From: Rhipidocladum racemiflorum
Lineage: Eukaryota; Streptophyta; Magnoliopsida; Poales; Poaceae
Direction of reading: 5' to 3'
Assembly (NCBI GenBank): GCA_036346355.1
Contig: JAYEVF010000027.1
Span: 1,860,001 to 1,924,000 of the forward strand
Length of the DNA: 64,000 nt
The position numbers and the translations under genes are program-made. Shown here piece by piece: positions 45,207 to 56,807 of the stretch (the first letter of the stretch is position 1; each line of letters begins with the position of its first letter). Below the pieces are notes generated by a model. The model was not told where the DNA came from and ran no database searches. It worked only from the letters and a program-made list of their open reading frames with translations.

Positions 45207-46735
45207 TGAAGGATCATTGTTTTTTGATCCATGTGTTTTTGATGATGAGTATTTGAATATTCGAAAAGATTTGAATTTGGTTTAAAAGATTTGAAAAGAT
45301 CAGAAATCAGTTTGGTTAGAATTGAGTTTGCAAAATGTGCTTGTGCTTGAGTTTGACATTTTTTCAAGAAAACAGTGAGTTTCCCATGTATGACGGACCA
45401 AAAAATTTGGTCTGTCATACACTTGGTTTTCGGCGACTTCGATTTTCCCATGTATGACGGACCAAAAAATTTGGTCTGTCATACACATGCTTTTTTGGCG
45501 ACTTCGTTTTTCCCATGTATGACGGACCAAAAAATTTGGTCTGTCATACATATGCGTTTTGGCGACTTCGTTTTTCCCTTGTATGACAGACCAAATTATT
45601 TGGTCCGTCATACACATGTTTTTTGAGTAAAACTGGAATTGTGTTTAATTTGATTTTGATATAATGAAATTGGTGAGAATTTCATGTTGCTTGTTTTGAA
45701 GTGGACTTTATGCAATGCTCGTGTGAGTATTTGCATGGATTGATGTGAGTCAAGTCGTGGACTTGTGCTCGGAATTGTTTTGTGTTTTTGTTCACGTGCA
45801 GGTGTTGCTTGAGGTCGAACATGGTCGATGACGGGACCGAGACTAGGTTCAGGGAGGAACTGAGGTCGTGAAGGTCGAGGATGTCATGCGAGATGTTTGG
45901 ACTAGAGGACAGTGCACGTGAGGTTGAGATCGTTGCAGCGTAGCGGCAGGTGGTCGTACGCGTGTATACGAATCAAGTTTGTGTGTACGTGCATGCAGTG
46001 TGTTGCATGCATGCATGTGTGTGTGGTGTAGCGTGCGTGGTGAGTGTGCATGCTGTAGGTGTAGCGTGCGTGGTGTGTGTGCATGCTGCATGTATGCGTG
46101 CGTGGTGTGTGTGTGTGCTGCATGAGTGCGTGCGTGGCGTGCATGCAAATTGCGTGAGTGTGCTGTGAATGCATACGACTCGTTGAATCCGAGTGGAGGC
46201 TGGCTGCCGTGAGGAAGTACAATCCGAGTTGTTGCCGAGTGCGAGTCGGCCAGCGCAAGTGTTCGAGTCAATGAAGAACTGGAAAAGGATTCTGTTCTCT
46301 TGTCCTTTAAATAGGGGTTCTAGGTGTTTAGAATCAATCAATCGATCAAGCAAACAATTGTTCATCCAAGAAAAAGGGCAAGAAGCAAAAGGTGCCTACA
46401 ACAAAGAAGAGCTTGTGTGCTCTATCTAGTTGGTTTAGAGTTTTCTAATCTTTTGAGATTAGAAGATTTTTAGTGTCATCCTGTGGAAGATGGCTTTGGA
46501 ATAAAGAGAAGTTTATGCAATATTCCTTTCGTTTTTGATTCTTGATTAGAAGTATTGCTCTTTATTTTATTAGAACTAGTTCTTGTTCTTATTTTGCTAA
46601 TTAGTCTAGGATTTTGATCTCTTCAATATTAGATATTCTTCCGCTATTTAGGGGTCGTTAATTTTCCGAAAGAAATAGTTGAATTTTATTAGGCATCTAT
46701 TCACCCCCCCCTCTAGTTGCCTACTCGGTCCTACA
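45207..46735 (+). repeat. 3' LTR of Sirevirus (1529 bp)
   Basis: It starts TGAAGGATCATTG, ends CGGTCCTACA and carries four hairpin units (45380-45625), one more than the 5' LTR, which explains the extra 65 bp. The target copy ACCTC follows. Confidence 0.94.
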
Positions 46736-46740
46736 ACCTC

Positions 46741-47057
46741 TTATAAACCCTACGAACGGAGCTCAACTGAGAGGTCACGTCACCCCTGCGGTTTTTTCAA
46801 AAAAACCCATCGGCTTTCTCCAAATTACAAATAAGTCCCTGCGCGATTTTATGTGAGAGGAAAATATTTTTCCCGGTTCGCGTTTAGGTCCCTGGCTTGC
46901 CGTTTTGCATGGAGGACCTCCCGTTAGGTACGAATCGCGAGCGAGCCCTTTCCTAATTTTTCAAAATAGCGAACAGGTCCAAAATTATAACAAATAGGTC
47001 ATCGCGCTTTACGTTCGGGTCATTTCTCCGTTTTGTCCGAAAAAAATATTTTCGGGG
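46741..47057. repeat. Inverted copy of the 36.3-kb repeat block
   Basis: CAAATTACAAATAAGTCCC, GCGTTTAGGTCCCT, CGAATCGCGAGCGAGCCC and AACAAATAGGTC match the reverse complement of 36240-36480. No gene is seen. Confidence 0.6.
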
Positions 47058-47510
47058 TCCGTTTTTTCTCCAGAGCATGCGAAAAATATTTTCGGTAGCC
47101 GTTTTTGCAAAAAAAAAATGGAAAACTGTTTTCTTTCTCTGTTTTGCCCAGAAAAAATATTTTCGTGATCCGTTTTCCCTCCAAAGCATGGGGGAAATGT
47201 TTTCGGTGGCTATTTCCACCCCCCCCCCAAAATGGAAGACCGTTTCTTTTGTCCGTTTTGCCCGGAAAAAAATTTTTCTTGATCCGTTTTTCCTCCGGAG
47301 CATGCGAAAAATGTTTTCGTGATCCGTTTTTCCTCCGGAGCATAGGGAAAATGTTTTCGGTGGCTATTTCCCCAAAAAAAGATATGGGAGACCATTTTCT
47401 TTCTCCATTTTGCCTGGAAAAAAATATTTTCGTGATCCGTTTTTTCTCCAGAGCATGGAAAAAATGTTTTCGTTGGCCATTTCCCCAAAAAAAACTGGAA
47501 ATTTGTTTTT
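47058..47510. repeat. Minisatellite, period about 112 bp
   Basis: TCCGTTTTTCCTCC...GAGCATG...AAAATGTTTTCG units start near 47058, 47169, 47283, 47323 (a 40-bp partial repeat) and 47435. Long ORFs on both strands here are products of the repeat and show no domain. Confidence 0.8.
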
Positions 47511-48827
47511 CGTCGGTCATTTCTCCATTTTTCCCGCTTTTTGCTCATTTTTCACGGGAAAATAAGCGCATAGGGTGTTAAACTCGGCATCTAAAATTCC
47601 TTTTGCGGCTCAATCTCTAATATTTTTTAAGACATGTATTATTGCCCGTTGACCGCATAGGGTGTTAAACTCGGTGTCTATAGCTTTTTTGGTGGTTTGG
47701 GATCTAATATTTCTCGAAATATGTATTATTCTTTTTTCTCTAAAAAAGGGCCGTTGTTTCGCTGGTTCGTCGACGGTTCTTACCTAGCGTCTTTTTTCCA
47801 AGAAATACCCAAGCGAACAAAAAAAACTCGGATATTCCTGCCTTTTTTTAGAGATAAAAACTTGGATCAAATTTCGCACGGCGCGGCGGAACGCGCAGCT
47901 CTAGCTAGTAGTTTTCAAAGCACAATTTTAACCACTAATTTCTAGTATAATATATTTATAAAACTCAATAATATTATGATATTATAAAAATACTTTTCAA
48001 GATAAATTCACATATATAATTTTCATGTATTCAATTTAAATATTTAAAAAGATACTAACAATCAAAGTTTTAAAAGTTTAACTATGTCTAAAATGATAAC
48101 TATTTATGCTGGAGCGAGTAAAAAAAAGAGCAAAATTAACCATGCTATGATTACTTTCAAAGTACCTTGGATTCCAAAATTACCTCTCTTAACGCTCTCG
48201 ACGCCTCAGCCTCAGCATTGTGTTTCACGCGCGTTACAGGGGTGATGACAATGCGTGTACACCGATATCTAGGTAGGGTCTCCGCTGCCGTTTTCCTTTT
48301 TTTTAAAAAAATGAGTATACACTGATGTTGTTTTGTGTGGTACTCGCTCGTTCTAAGTTTAATTGGCATATTTTTTTCTCAACATATGTACTAAAAAACA
48401 TTAAAAATTAGTAAATATTAATTCTATTTGTGATTTATTCATGCGTGATTGTTAATTTGATAACAATATTATTTATGTGTGATTATTAATTTAATAAAAA
48501 TATTTATGATAAATAATATTTGTGATAGAGTACAATATTTATTATGAAATAATTTATTTATTTGTAGAAAAACAATGTATTGGATTTGTTTTTTATTTGT
48601 AATAGGAGATGTAACGCAGTTGTAGAGACGCAGTGTAGGCATGTGCGATGCATACTACAGGTTTGGGAGAATCCGCGTAAGAGACACGTAGTCCGGGAGT
48701 AACATGCGAGGGTCGTGAGTGGAGCGAGACGGGACGCGAAGAGATCTACACGAACGGACAGCGCGGTGTAGGCGAGAGTGTCATGCGAGTGCGCGTGCGC
48801 ATGCATGTGCATGTTCGTGTTATTGGG

Positions 48828-48829
<2 letters not shown>
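47511..48829. other. AT-rich intergenic DNA
   Basis: 47575-47735 carries inverted copies of the GAGTTTAACA / TAATAATACATG words from the 35.4-kb array. The rest (47740-48829) is AT-rich with short GC-rich patches near 48200 and 48620-48800. No gene is recognisable. Confidence 0.5.
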
Positions 48830-48884
<55 letters not shown>

Positions 48885-49256
48885 AAGCCTTTTTCAGACT
48901 CTTGAGAGTACGTACTCCCACATCCAGTATACCACTTAAACGAATGTGTTATACTCTTTTATCACTTTCATTATACTCCAATAATAATTCTAAGATAATA
49001 CAATGCGACGTTGTTGAAATAAAATTCATCGGAGCCATTTATTTCTTGCTATATACCTTTTTCATGTACAAAAAGAGTATATAAACAAACTATGCTATAA
49101 AGTGTGGGTTTTGATGAAATTTTTCGTGAAACTCACTTTGGAGTATCTTATAATTAGTATAAGAGTATACTCAAAAGGATAAAGAAGTATAATAACATCA
49201 TTTATGCAGTATATTGAGAGTGGGAGTACATACTCCCAAGAGTATGCAACCATTTT

Positions 49257-49303
<47 letters not shown>
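48830..49303. repeat. (TA)n microsatellite split by an insertion
   Basis: Uninterrupted TA repeats run 48830-48882 and resume at 49259-49303. The sequence between is a discrete element. Confidence 0.92.
48883..49258. mobile_element. Micron-like element within (TA)n
   Basis: The 376-bp segment starts GGAAGCC...ACTCTTGAGAGTACGTACTC and ends with the imperfect reverse complement (GAGTACATACTCCCAAGAGT...TTTTCC). It is flanked on both sides by (TA)n. This is the described signature of rice Micron elements, which insert into TA microsatellites. It encodes no protein. Confidence 0.75.
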
Positions 49304-49308
<5 letters not shown>

Positions 49309-49913
49309 GAGATAAGAAGTTAGTTTAAGAAATTAGGCTTAGAGTATAAAAGAAAGGCAGCTGTATCAAAAGGGGGTCGTGATATTTCAAGCTTACCCTT
49401 GGAGTTTCGTAACTGAATCCCTGGTGACGAGTTGGGGATCTACAGTTCCCCTGTTGGAGCTGATCAAAAGGCGAGTTCTATTAATCGGTGCTGCTGCTGT
49501 TTGCCAGATTGCTACGAAAGTAGCTCTGTGATTTACGGCTGCACGACTATTACAAGCTGAGTAATTGATTCCTGTCCACTGCAACGTATACATCAATTAC
49601 TTGATATTCTTTGCTACCTGAGGTGGATTGCTACGTACCATTGTTCTAGATACATGCGCATACACCTTACACATTCTGTTATGTGCAATTGTGCGGGAGG
49701 GATTAATTGCTTTCTAATTTACCTATTTAATCTATTTTTCTTTTATAATTTTAGATTAATTGTTCTAGATTTTTTTTAAAATTTTGATCATTATTTTATT
49801 AAATTCCCAAATTAATAAAAACAGGAAAAAAAAATAGCTTTACATGTTAGTTTACACCAATTCATCCTATCTTGGTGTGCCTCGATCCTTCACTAAACTA
49901 TGTCTAACTATTA
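49304..49913. other. Intergenic DNA, no gene seen
   Basis: No ORF with a domain and no clear repeat, apart from AT-rich sequence at 49700-49840. Confidence 0.5.
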
Positions 49914-49921
49914 TCTCTAAC

Positions 49922-52900
49922 CAGAGGCGAAGCTACCAGTGGGCCGCAATGGGGCGTGCGCCCCGGCTCCGGCCCAAACCGAAGTCCATTAACCCCCCCA
50001 CCCCTCAGCCTGCGTCCATTCCCCCAGCAAAGCAAGGCAGCAATCCTAGCCCCCGAGTCCCCGACGCCAGCCGCCCAGGCCGCCTCGACGCCCGGCCGCC
50101 CCGACGTCGCCCCGAGCCCCCGACGGCCCGACGCCGGCCGCCTCAACGCCCGGCCGCTTCGACGGCCGCCGACACCAGCCGCCCGACGCCAGCGATGCCG
50201 GTCGCCTCGACGCCGGCCCCGAGTCCCGACGTCGCCCGACGGCCCGACGCCACCGCCCGACGCCATCACGACAAACCGCCAGGTATCATACGCTCTATGC
50301 CTCTATGTTTAATTGCTTGTATCTGGTGCTTAAACTGTATCACACTTGGAAACACCTTTCCATGTTAGCTGTTAAGTTTGTGTAATTATCCAACATTCTT
50401 TTTTGTTGACATGTAATGATGTGCAGTTTGTGTCCTCACTGCCTCCAACCAGTAGATCGAGAATTCGAGATGGATAAAGGAACATTGCATTCTTATTTTT
50501 CAAAAAATACAAGTTCAAATAGCCCCTCAAGTAATGAGAGCATAACTCAACCAAAGAAACCTCGAATTGAAGATTTTAATCCAAATGATATCATTGCTGA
50601 TCCAGTGTGTCGGAAACCAATTGAAGATTATCCCATTGAGATTAGAGACCAAGTGCGGAGAGCATATTTATTGAAAGGTCCAACACGTCCAATCGGATAT
50701 GCTTTTCCACAAAAAATGATGGATTGTCGAAGATCCTTTCAAGAACCATGGTTTAAGAGATATGATTGGCTAGAATATAGTGTATCAAAGGATGCCGCAT
50801 TTTGTTTCTATTGCTTTCTATTCAAGAGCTCCTCCCATCCTAAATACTTTGGTCAAGATGCCTTCACAAAAGTTGGGTTTGTAAATTGGAAAAAAGCTTT
50901 GCACATCATGGATACACATGTTGGTGGACCTAATAGCATCCATAGCCTTTGTAGGCAAGCATGTGAGGATTTCAATAATTAAAGGTCAAGCATAGCACGC
51001 AAATTAGAGGCTCGTGGCAAGCAGGATGAAATTGAATATAAAATTCGCTTAACTGCTTCTCTAGATTGTGCAAGATTTCTCCTAATGCAAGGTGAAGCTT
51101 TCCGTGGGCATGATGAGTCTTCTACATCCATTAATAAAGGGAATTTTAGAGAGCTAGTGGATTGGTATAAAGATAAGAAGGAGAAAGTAAAGAAAGCATT
51201 TGATGTAGCCCCTAGAAATTGTACGATGGTGTCTCGGATATTCAAAAAGACCTTGCAAAGGCTTGTGCAGAATCGATCACTAAGGTGATTATGGGTGAGC
51301 TTGGAGATAGGAATTTTTCTGTGTTAATTGACGAATCTCGAGATGTATCAGTCAAAGAGCAAATGGCTGTTATTGTGAGGTTAGTTCCATAGCTATTCCT
51401 ATCCATAATCCATGTGGTCAACTAAGTACTAACAACATTGCTTTTTGATCTTATCTAATGCAGATTTGTTAGCGATCAAGGCAAAGTCATGGAAAGGTTT
51501 CTAAAACTTGTACATGTTAAAGAGTGTACCTCGGCTGCATTGAAGGGTGCTTTGCTTGATGTCTTGGCATCACATGATTTATCTCTGAGTAGACTTCGAG
51601 GACAGGGATATGACGGTGCTTCAAATATGAGAGGGGAGTTCAATGGCTTACAAAGGCAAATTCGAGATGAGAACCCATATGCTTTCTATGTTCATTGCTT
51701 TGCTCATCAGTTACAATTAGTAGTTGTCACCGTTTCCAGTGGTATCAAATCTATTGCTGATTTTTTCAATTATATTCCACTTATAGTTAACACTGTTAGT
51801 TCATCTTGCAAAAGAATGGATACTTTAATTGAAAAACAACGTGAGAATTTGTTGCAAAAGATAGAGAATGGCTTGGTCATAACTGGAACGGGGTTGAATC
51901 AACAAACTAGCGTTACTAGACCTGGAGATACTAGATGGGGCTCACACCATAAAACCTTACTTCGTTTATATGAAATGCGGGAGGCAACAGAGGTGGTATT
52001 AGAAATTGTAAGTGATGATAGTCGTCAACCTTCAAATTCTGGCAATGCATATGGTTTGTTAAAGAAGATGGAAAGTTTTGAATTTGTGTTCATCTTGCAT
52101 TTGATGTTAGATTTGTTGGGCATTACTAATGCAATGTCAAATGAATTTCAAAGAAAGGATCTAGATATTGTTCATGCCATGGGCCTAATTATGGATGTGA
52201 AAGAGAACTTGCAAAATATGAGGGATAATGGATGGGAGTCATTGTTTGAAAGAACTAAAATCTTTTGTGAAGCATATGGCATTGTGGTTCCAAATTTGAA
52301 TGAGAGCACATCAATTATGGGTCGAGTTGCACGTCGTGGCAACACAGTGACCCTTGATCACTTTTATCGGGTAGACATCTTTTATGCGGCTATGGATGCT
52401 ATTAAATCAGAACTTAATCATCGCTTTAATGAAGTTTCTACTGAGCTATTGCTATGCATGTCTTCCCTTGATCCAACAAACTCATTCTCCAAGTTCGATG
52501 TGGACAAGCTTATGCGACTTGCAGAGATTTATGCTGATGATTTCTCTTTTGGTGATCGCATATTATTGAGAACCGAATTGCAAATCTATATTCTCAATGT
52601 CCGGAGAAGTGTGGAATTTCATGAATGCAATGATGTTGCCATGCTAGCAGAAAAGATGGTTCAACTTGGAAAGCATAAAACATTTCCATTGGTCTATCGT
52701 CTTATTGAACTAACACTGATACTTCCTGTGTCAACTGCTTCTGTTGAAAGGATTTTTTCGGCAATGAAGGTTATCAAGACTGATTTGCGCAACAAAGTCT
52801 CTGATGATTGGCTCAATGACTTAATGGTGTGCTACACCGAGAAAACAATATTCAAATCTATTGATGATGAAGCAATTATGGACTGCTTTCAAAGGATGAA

Positions 52901-53100
52901 AACCCGTAGAATGTGCTTGCCTGTTGCCTCCAAATCCAACTCATAGCTAGTGTGCCTAGCAACTTTATTTATGTGAGTATCTTATAAACTTCTACTTTAT
53001 TTCACTTGTTAAATGGTTATTTATGTATGAATTTGACTTTTACTAGTAGTTGAAATGTTTAGCTTAGCCCCCCTCTAATTTAGTCCTGGCTTCGCCACTG
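49922..53100 (+). mobile_element. hAT DNA transposon with exact 8-bp target duplication
   Basis: The left end CAGAGGCGAAGCTACCAG and the right end, in reverse complement CAGTGGCGAAGCCAGGAC, are inverted repeats typical of hAT. TCTCTAAC flanks both sides (49914-49921 and 53101-53108). A hAT transposase gene lies inside. The 5' 400 bp is very GC-rich and repetitive (CGACGCCCGGCCGC words). The transposase is broken, so this copy is not autonomous. Confidence 0.95.
50470..52946 (+). pseudogene. hAT transposase (TTF-type zinc finger, DUF4371, hATC), interrupted
   Basis: The ATG at 50470 starts MDKGTLHSYFSK. A TTF-type zinc-finger region (WLEYSVSKDAAFCFYCFLF) follows, then DUF4371-like sequence (KIRLTASLDCARFLL, RGQGYDGASNMRGEF, YVHCFAHQLQLV) and the C-terminal dimerisation domain (LPVSTASVERIFSAMK, LNDLMVCY). 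This is the class annotated as zinc finger MYM-type 1-like. An 84-bp intron (51380-51463, GTTAGT...GCAG) joins AVIVR to FVSDQGK in phase. Two lesions break it: TAA at 50980-50982, one C-to-T change from CAA, and a one-base deletion near 51234. Exon 2 is open to 52946. The start could lie further upstream in the GC-rich part. Confidence 0.92.
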
Positions 53101-53108
53101 TCTCTAAC

Positions 53109-53742
53109 CATTATATTCAATGCATGCATGTAGATAGTATCAAGTAAATTTGGATATTTATTAGGGATAGAAAGGAAACATCACACTAATTTTGCATTGG
53201 AACATGAAATAGCCTTATATTTATGGATAAAATCATTGAAAAAAATACTATCAGGAGCCAATTATACAAATCCGGACCCACTGTGTATAGCACATAGCAA
53301 CAACATATATGAAATTCCACTCCCATATATAGCTGGATAACTTTCTGTGATGAACTATTATGTCTCCTGCTTACATTTTCAAGGAAATGAGTGGAGCATC
53401 CAATAGCTGTAAGAGAAGGCTAAATTAATAGCATGTCATCCTGAAATAAGAAGGAACATATCACCAATATTATTTGGAATTACTAAATCAAGAGAGTAGC
53501 ATTTTAAGCATTTAGCTGAATTAGTTTGGAAAGACAGGGACTGAAGAGCAGAGAAATAGAACCTGAAGAAAAGCGTTATCAACTCTCTGGCATACATGCA
53601 TAATTCTTTACTAAAGCAAGAATGGTTCTTTTCTTGGGGTTGGAGCTAAAGAACAATTAAAGGTTGAACTGGCCGTCCTGCTAAAGAGACTTGATGGCTC
53701 CAAAGAGAATGCCAGCTAAAGGAAAGCAGTAGAGCTGCGTTT
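53109..53742. other. Host DNA between two hAT-type elements
   Basis: 53605-53730 is another copy of the GGGGTTGGAGCTAAAGAAC and CCGTCCT(G/A)CTAAA block seen at 33180 and 38070-38120. No gene is seen. Confidence 0.55.
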
Positions 53743-53750
53743 GTACGCAC

Positions 53751-54841
53751 CAGGGGTTCAACTTTTCAATGAAATTCGCAAAACTTCATGAATTTTGTCC
53801 GTACTGTTCGCATGCGAAAAGAAAATTGTTTTGAATTTTGCTCAAATTCAAAATTTGAAATTTAAAAATTTGAAAAATTTGAAAAAATTTATCCATAATT
53901 AGTATTAATAGCCTTATGACCTTTCATGTGAATATTGTTTTAAAAAATAAAGTTTAAAGACATTTTTGAGCCATTCAATTTATTTAGTAGCAATATTTGT
54001 TGAACTATATTTAGTATAAATATTTGTTAAAGTATATTTAGTTGTCATATTTATTGAAGTATATTTAGTACTAATATTTTCGTGTAAAAACCAGCAACAT
54101 GAGGCAAGAAGGGCACTATCCATAAAATTATAACCTGTATTCAGAAAGTACATCTGAGTTTTTCTTAAAATCACATGTAAACTGCTAAGATATCATTAGA
54201 CTAAATCAAAATCCCCCGTTTAACTTGTCAACAATCAATATAGAATTATATGAGATCTCTAGTGATAAACCGTCTATCATTTTTTCTATTAATTTGAGAG
54301 AGAGCTATATCATAACTAAATATTCAACACGAATACAAGTATTAAACAATCAACTGTAGTGCATAAAAAATAAATAAAAATACATTGTTAAAGGATCAGC
54401 TATAGCCTACAAAAATAATAGTTGATCAAATAAATGCAACATTTGAATCATAAATTTAGACTACACATCCACAACACATTGCATGTTTCAATATTTATTC
54501 AATTATATTTAGTAGCAATATTTGTTGAAGTAATTCTTCAAATATTATTTTTGGTCTTTAATGGTTTTTTCCAAATTTTACAACAATTTCTTTTTACAAA
54601 TTTTCCCTAATTTTTCTACATTTCCTCTATTTTTTCAACTACCATCGGTTTTTCGAGCTTTTCGAGCGAATTTCGAGCCTTCAAGCGAATTTCGCTCGAA
54701 GGTTTCGAGACTTTTCGACTAGATTTCAAATTCATTCGACTTTCGAACCGAGCGGTTTTGAGCGAATTTCGAGCGAAATTTCATGAATTTCGATACCATC
54801 GGGATGTCGAAATTGAGTTCGAAACGAAAAGTGAAACCCGC
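53751..54841. mobile_element. Nonautonomous hAT-like element, 1.1 kb
   Basis: GTACGCAC is present on both sides (53743-53750 and 54842-54849). The ends CAGGGGTTCAACTTTTC and, in reverse complement, GCGGGTTTCACTTTTC are imperfect inverted repeats. The interior is AT-rich with repeated GTATATTTAGTA(C/G)...ATATTT words and an inverted ATTTCGAGCGAATTTCG-rich right third. It has no coding capacity. Confidence 0.7.
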
Positions 54842-54849
54842 GTACGCAC

Positions 54850-55929
54850 TATATATATTTGAATCCTTGAGGCTCCTAATATGTGCCTGGATTCATTCGT
54901 GGAGATAGTAGAAAAGTGCATTACAAGTATCCCGCAGATCTTTCTTGATAATCTTTCTTCATAATCTTTCTTGATAGGACGCGTGTCAGAAGGCGATTGG
55001 TGGAGCGGAGGTGTGTAGATGATGAACGGATCCACCGAAGCTGTGATTGTTGGAAACTGCTCTGAACCTCGTGAGGTGCTTGGATCACGTCAACACTACT
55101 CTATACGTATTTGAAGGATTCATATGGCATCCGGAGGCAAGTAGAGTTACTGACCTTCCATATCTAAACATATATTTAAACCTAAAATTGGCATTTAAGC
55201 CTACAACCTAACCAGAATTGAACCTATAGGACCAATGGAACAAAATCGAATGAAGCTAATGACGTATGGAGGGCTGCTCCAACTCGTCGCCTGATGAGTT
55301 GTATGAATTATTATATCCAGCAGTTCAGTTGGTACCAAGAATAAAAAAAACGGCGGTAAATGGCGGATAGTCGTACCGGTCCGGGACGGTAAAAATATAT
55401 CTGTTTCAAAAGTTTTCAGTTTACAATTTGAATTTCAATTTTGAAATGCTAGCAAAAAAAATGTTACTATGCTTGTCTGGAAACTGATGAAAGTATTAGA
55501 GATAAAGTAATTAATGAAATTAAATTGCATTAAATGAAAAAAAACACTAAAGCTTTCTTATTAATCAACTTCCTATCAACACGAAAAAATCGTGCCAAAC
55601 TTGTTTCCCAACCCCCCGGGTCGGTAATCAAATATCCAAATTTCCTTATAACATTTCAATTTTTGTTTGATGAAATTTGACCACTTCAAAACTGGTAACC
55701 GACACCAGGGAGGGTTTGATATTTTTCCATATCCGTTTCTTGAATCCTTGGTTGACATACGTGGCCCCTTGAAAATTATTAAACTTTGTACGAAAAATAC
55801 ATGTGATAAAGTGCACCAAATTTTAAGTTGCAAATACCATAATTTGCACAAAATAAGTAGTGCAATTCGAATTCACCCGAAATACCACCAATTGGTTGGA
55901 ACCAGTGAAAATCCTAAATCGGACTAGTA
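54850..55929. other. Intergenic DNA with repeat relics, no gene seen
   Basis: 54945-54980 has a short duplicated GATAATCTTTCTT block. Near 55350-55390 a CGGCGGTAAATGGCGG / GTACCGGTCCGGGACGG motif suggests a transposon end. ORFs at 55576-55927 have no recognisable domain. Confidence 0.45.
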
Positions 55930-56176
55930 TCTCTACTATTCTAAAGCAGCACTTGGTGGCAGTGGTCCGTTCTTCCCACGTCATTAATTGCCGCTTAATT
56001 GCCCTACTTAATTGCCCTACGCAAGAAACGAAGCGTTGCTTTAATTAGCCAGCTTTCGCAAGAAACGAAATGTTAAAGATAGATGTTTGATCTTGTGAAA
56101 TAATTTTTTTATTTTTTAATCTTTATTTTTCGTTATCAATTTTGTTTTTTGTAGCAACGCACGGGCATGTAACTAG
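55930..56176 (+). mobile_element. Short nonautonomous Helitron
   Basis: It starts TCTCTACTATTCTAAAG right after an A and ends ...CGGGCATGTAACTAG right before a T. These are the TC...CTAG ends and A/T insertion site of Helitrons. A GC-rich GCAACGCACGGGC word lies just inside the 3' end, where the terminal hairpin is expected. It is noncoding. Confidence 0.8.
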
Positions 56177-56239
56177 TAAATTGCTAATGACTAGTATATT
56201 GCCCGTGCTAACGCTACGGCGATGTTTGGTAATACAATT

Positions 56240-56445
56240 CAAATAAGCAAAAAGGTGTTATATGTTTTTTGGTAATGAAGTGTAGTAAGATGTGCACAAA
56301 AGAAAGATACAGAGAGTTATTATATCGTGGATTACATAAACAAGCAAAAGGTGTTATATGTTTTGATAATCAAGTGTCGTAAAATGTGCACAAAAGAAAG
56401 ATACAAAGATTTATTATATCGTGGATTACATAAACAAGTGCATAA
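56240..56445. repeat. Two tandem copies of a roughly 100-bp unit inside the Helitron
   Basis: A unit with AGGTGTTATATGTTTT, GATGTGCACAAAAGAAAGAT and TATATCGTGGATTACATAAA is repeated, starting near 56251 and 56349. Confidence 0.8.
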
Positions 56446-56807
56446 GGTAACATAGCAGCTGTTATATGTAATCCATTGAACTATTTTTATATGTAATGAA
56501 AGCAAGCCAATCATTTTTACACAAGTCACATGTTGAAACATACCCATCTTTTTGCATTGGCTTTAGGATCTTCTCTACAACAGGCCATGTTGTAACGTCA
56601 ACGTTGCACCACTTGTGTTGTTTAAGCTCTTTATGTTTTGTAGTGACTTTTATATGTTTATCTCGGCCTTTTAATTGTTGAGATAAATATATATCATCGA
56701 AGATTTAACAACAACAATAATAATAATGCTAATAATAGCAACAATAATAATGTAAAAGTAATAGCTACTCACGGTAATAGTGAGGTCTGTGCGGTCTATT
56801 TTGTCCA

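Larger units (their letters stand above)
38225..46735 (+). mobile_element. Sirevirus-type Ty1/copia retrotransposon, complete
   Basis: LTRs at 38225-39688 and 45207-46735, with the target copy ACCTC at 38220-38224 and 46736-46740. The order gag, protease, integrase, RT, RNase H, long noncoding 3' region and several GGGGGAG tracts fits Sireviruses (SIRE/Maximus lineage). The primer site TGGTATCAGAGC at 39691 matches tRNA-Met. The LTRs are nearly identical except for a hairpin-unit length difference, while coding frames carry several lesions. The first base of the 5' LTR appears mutated (A for T). Confidence 0.95.

Noticed and set aside
47020..47581. Overlapping ORFs of 112-166 codons on both strands
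   Set aside because: They follow the 112-bp minisatellite period and have no domain.
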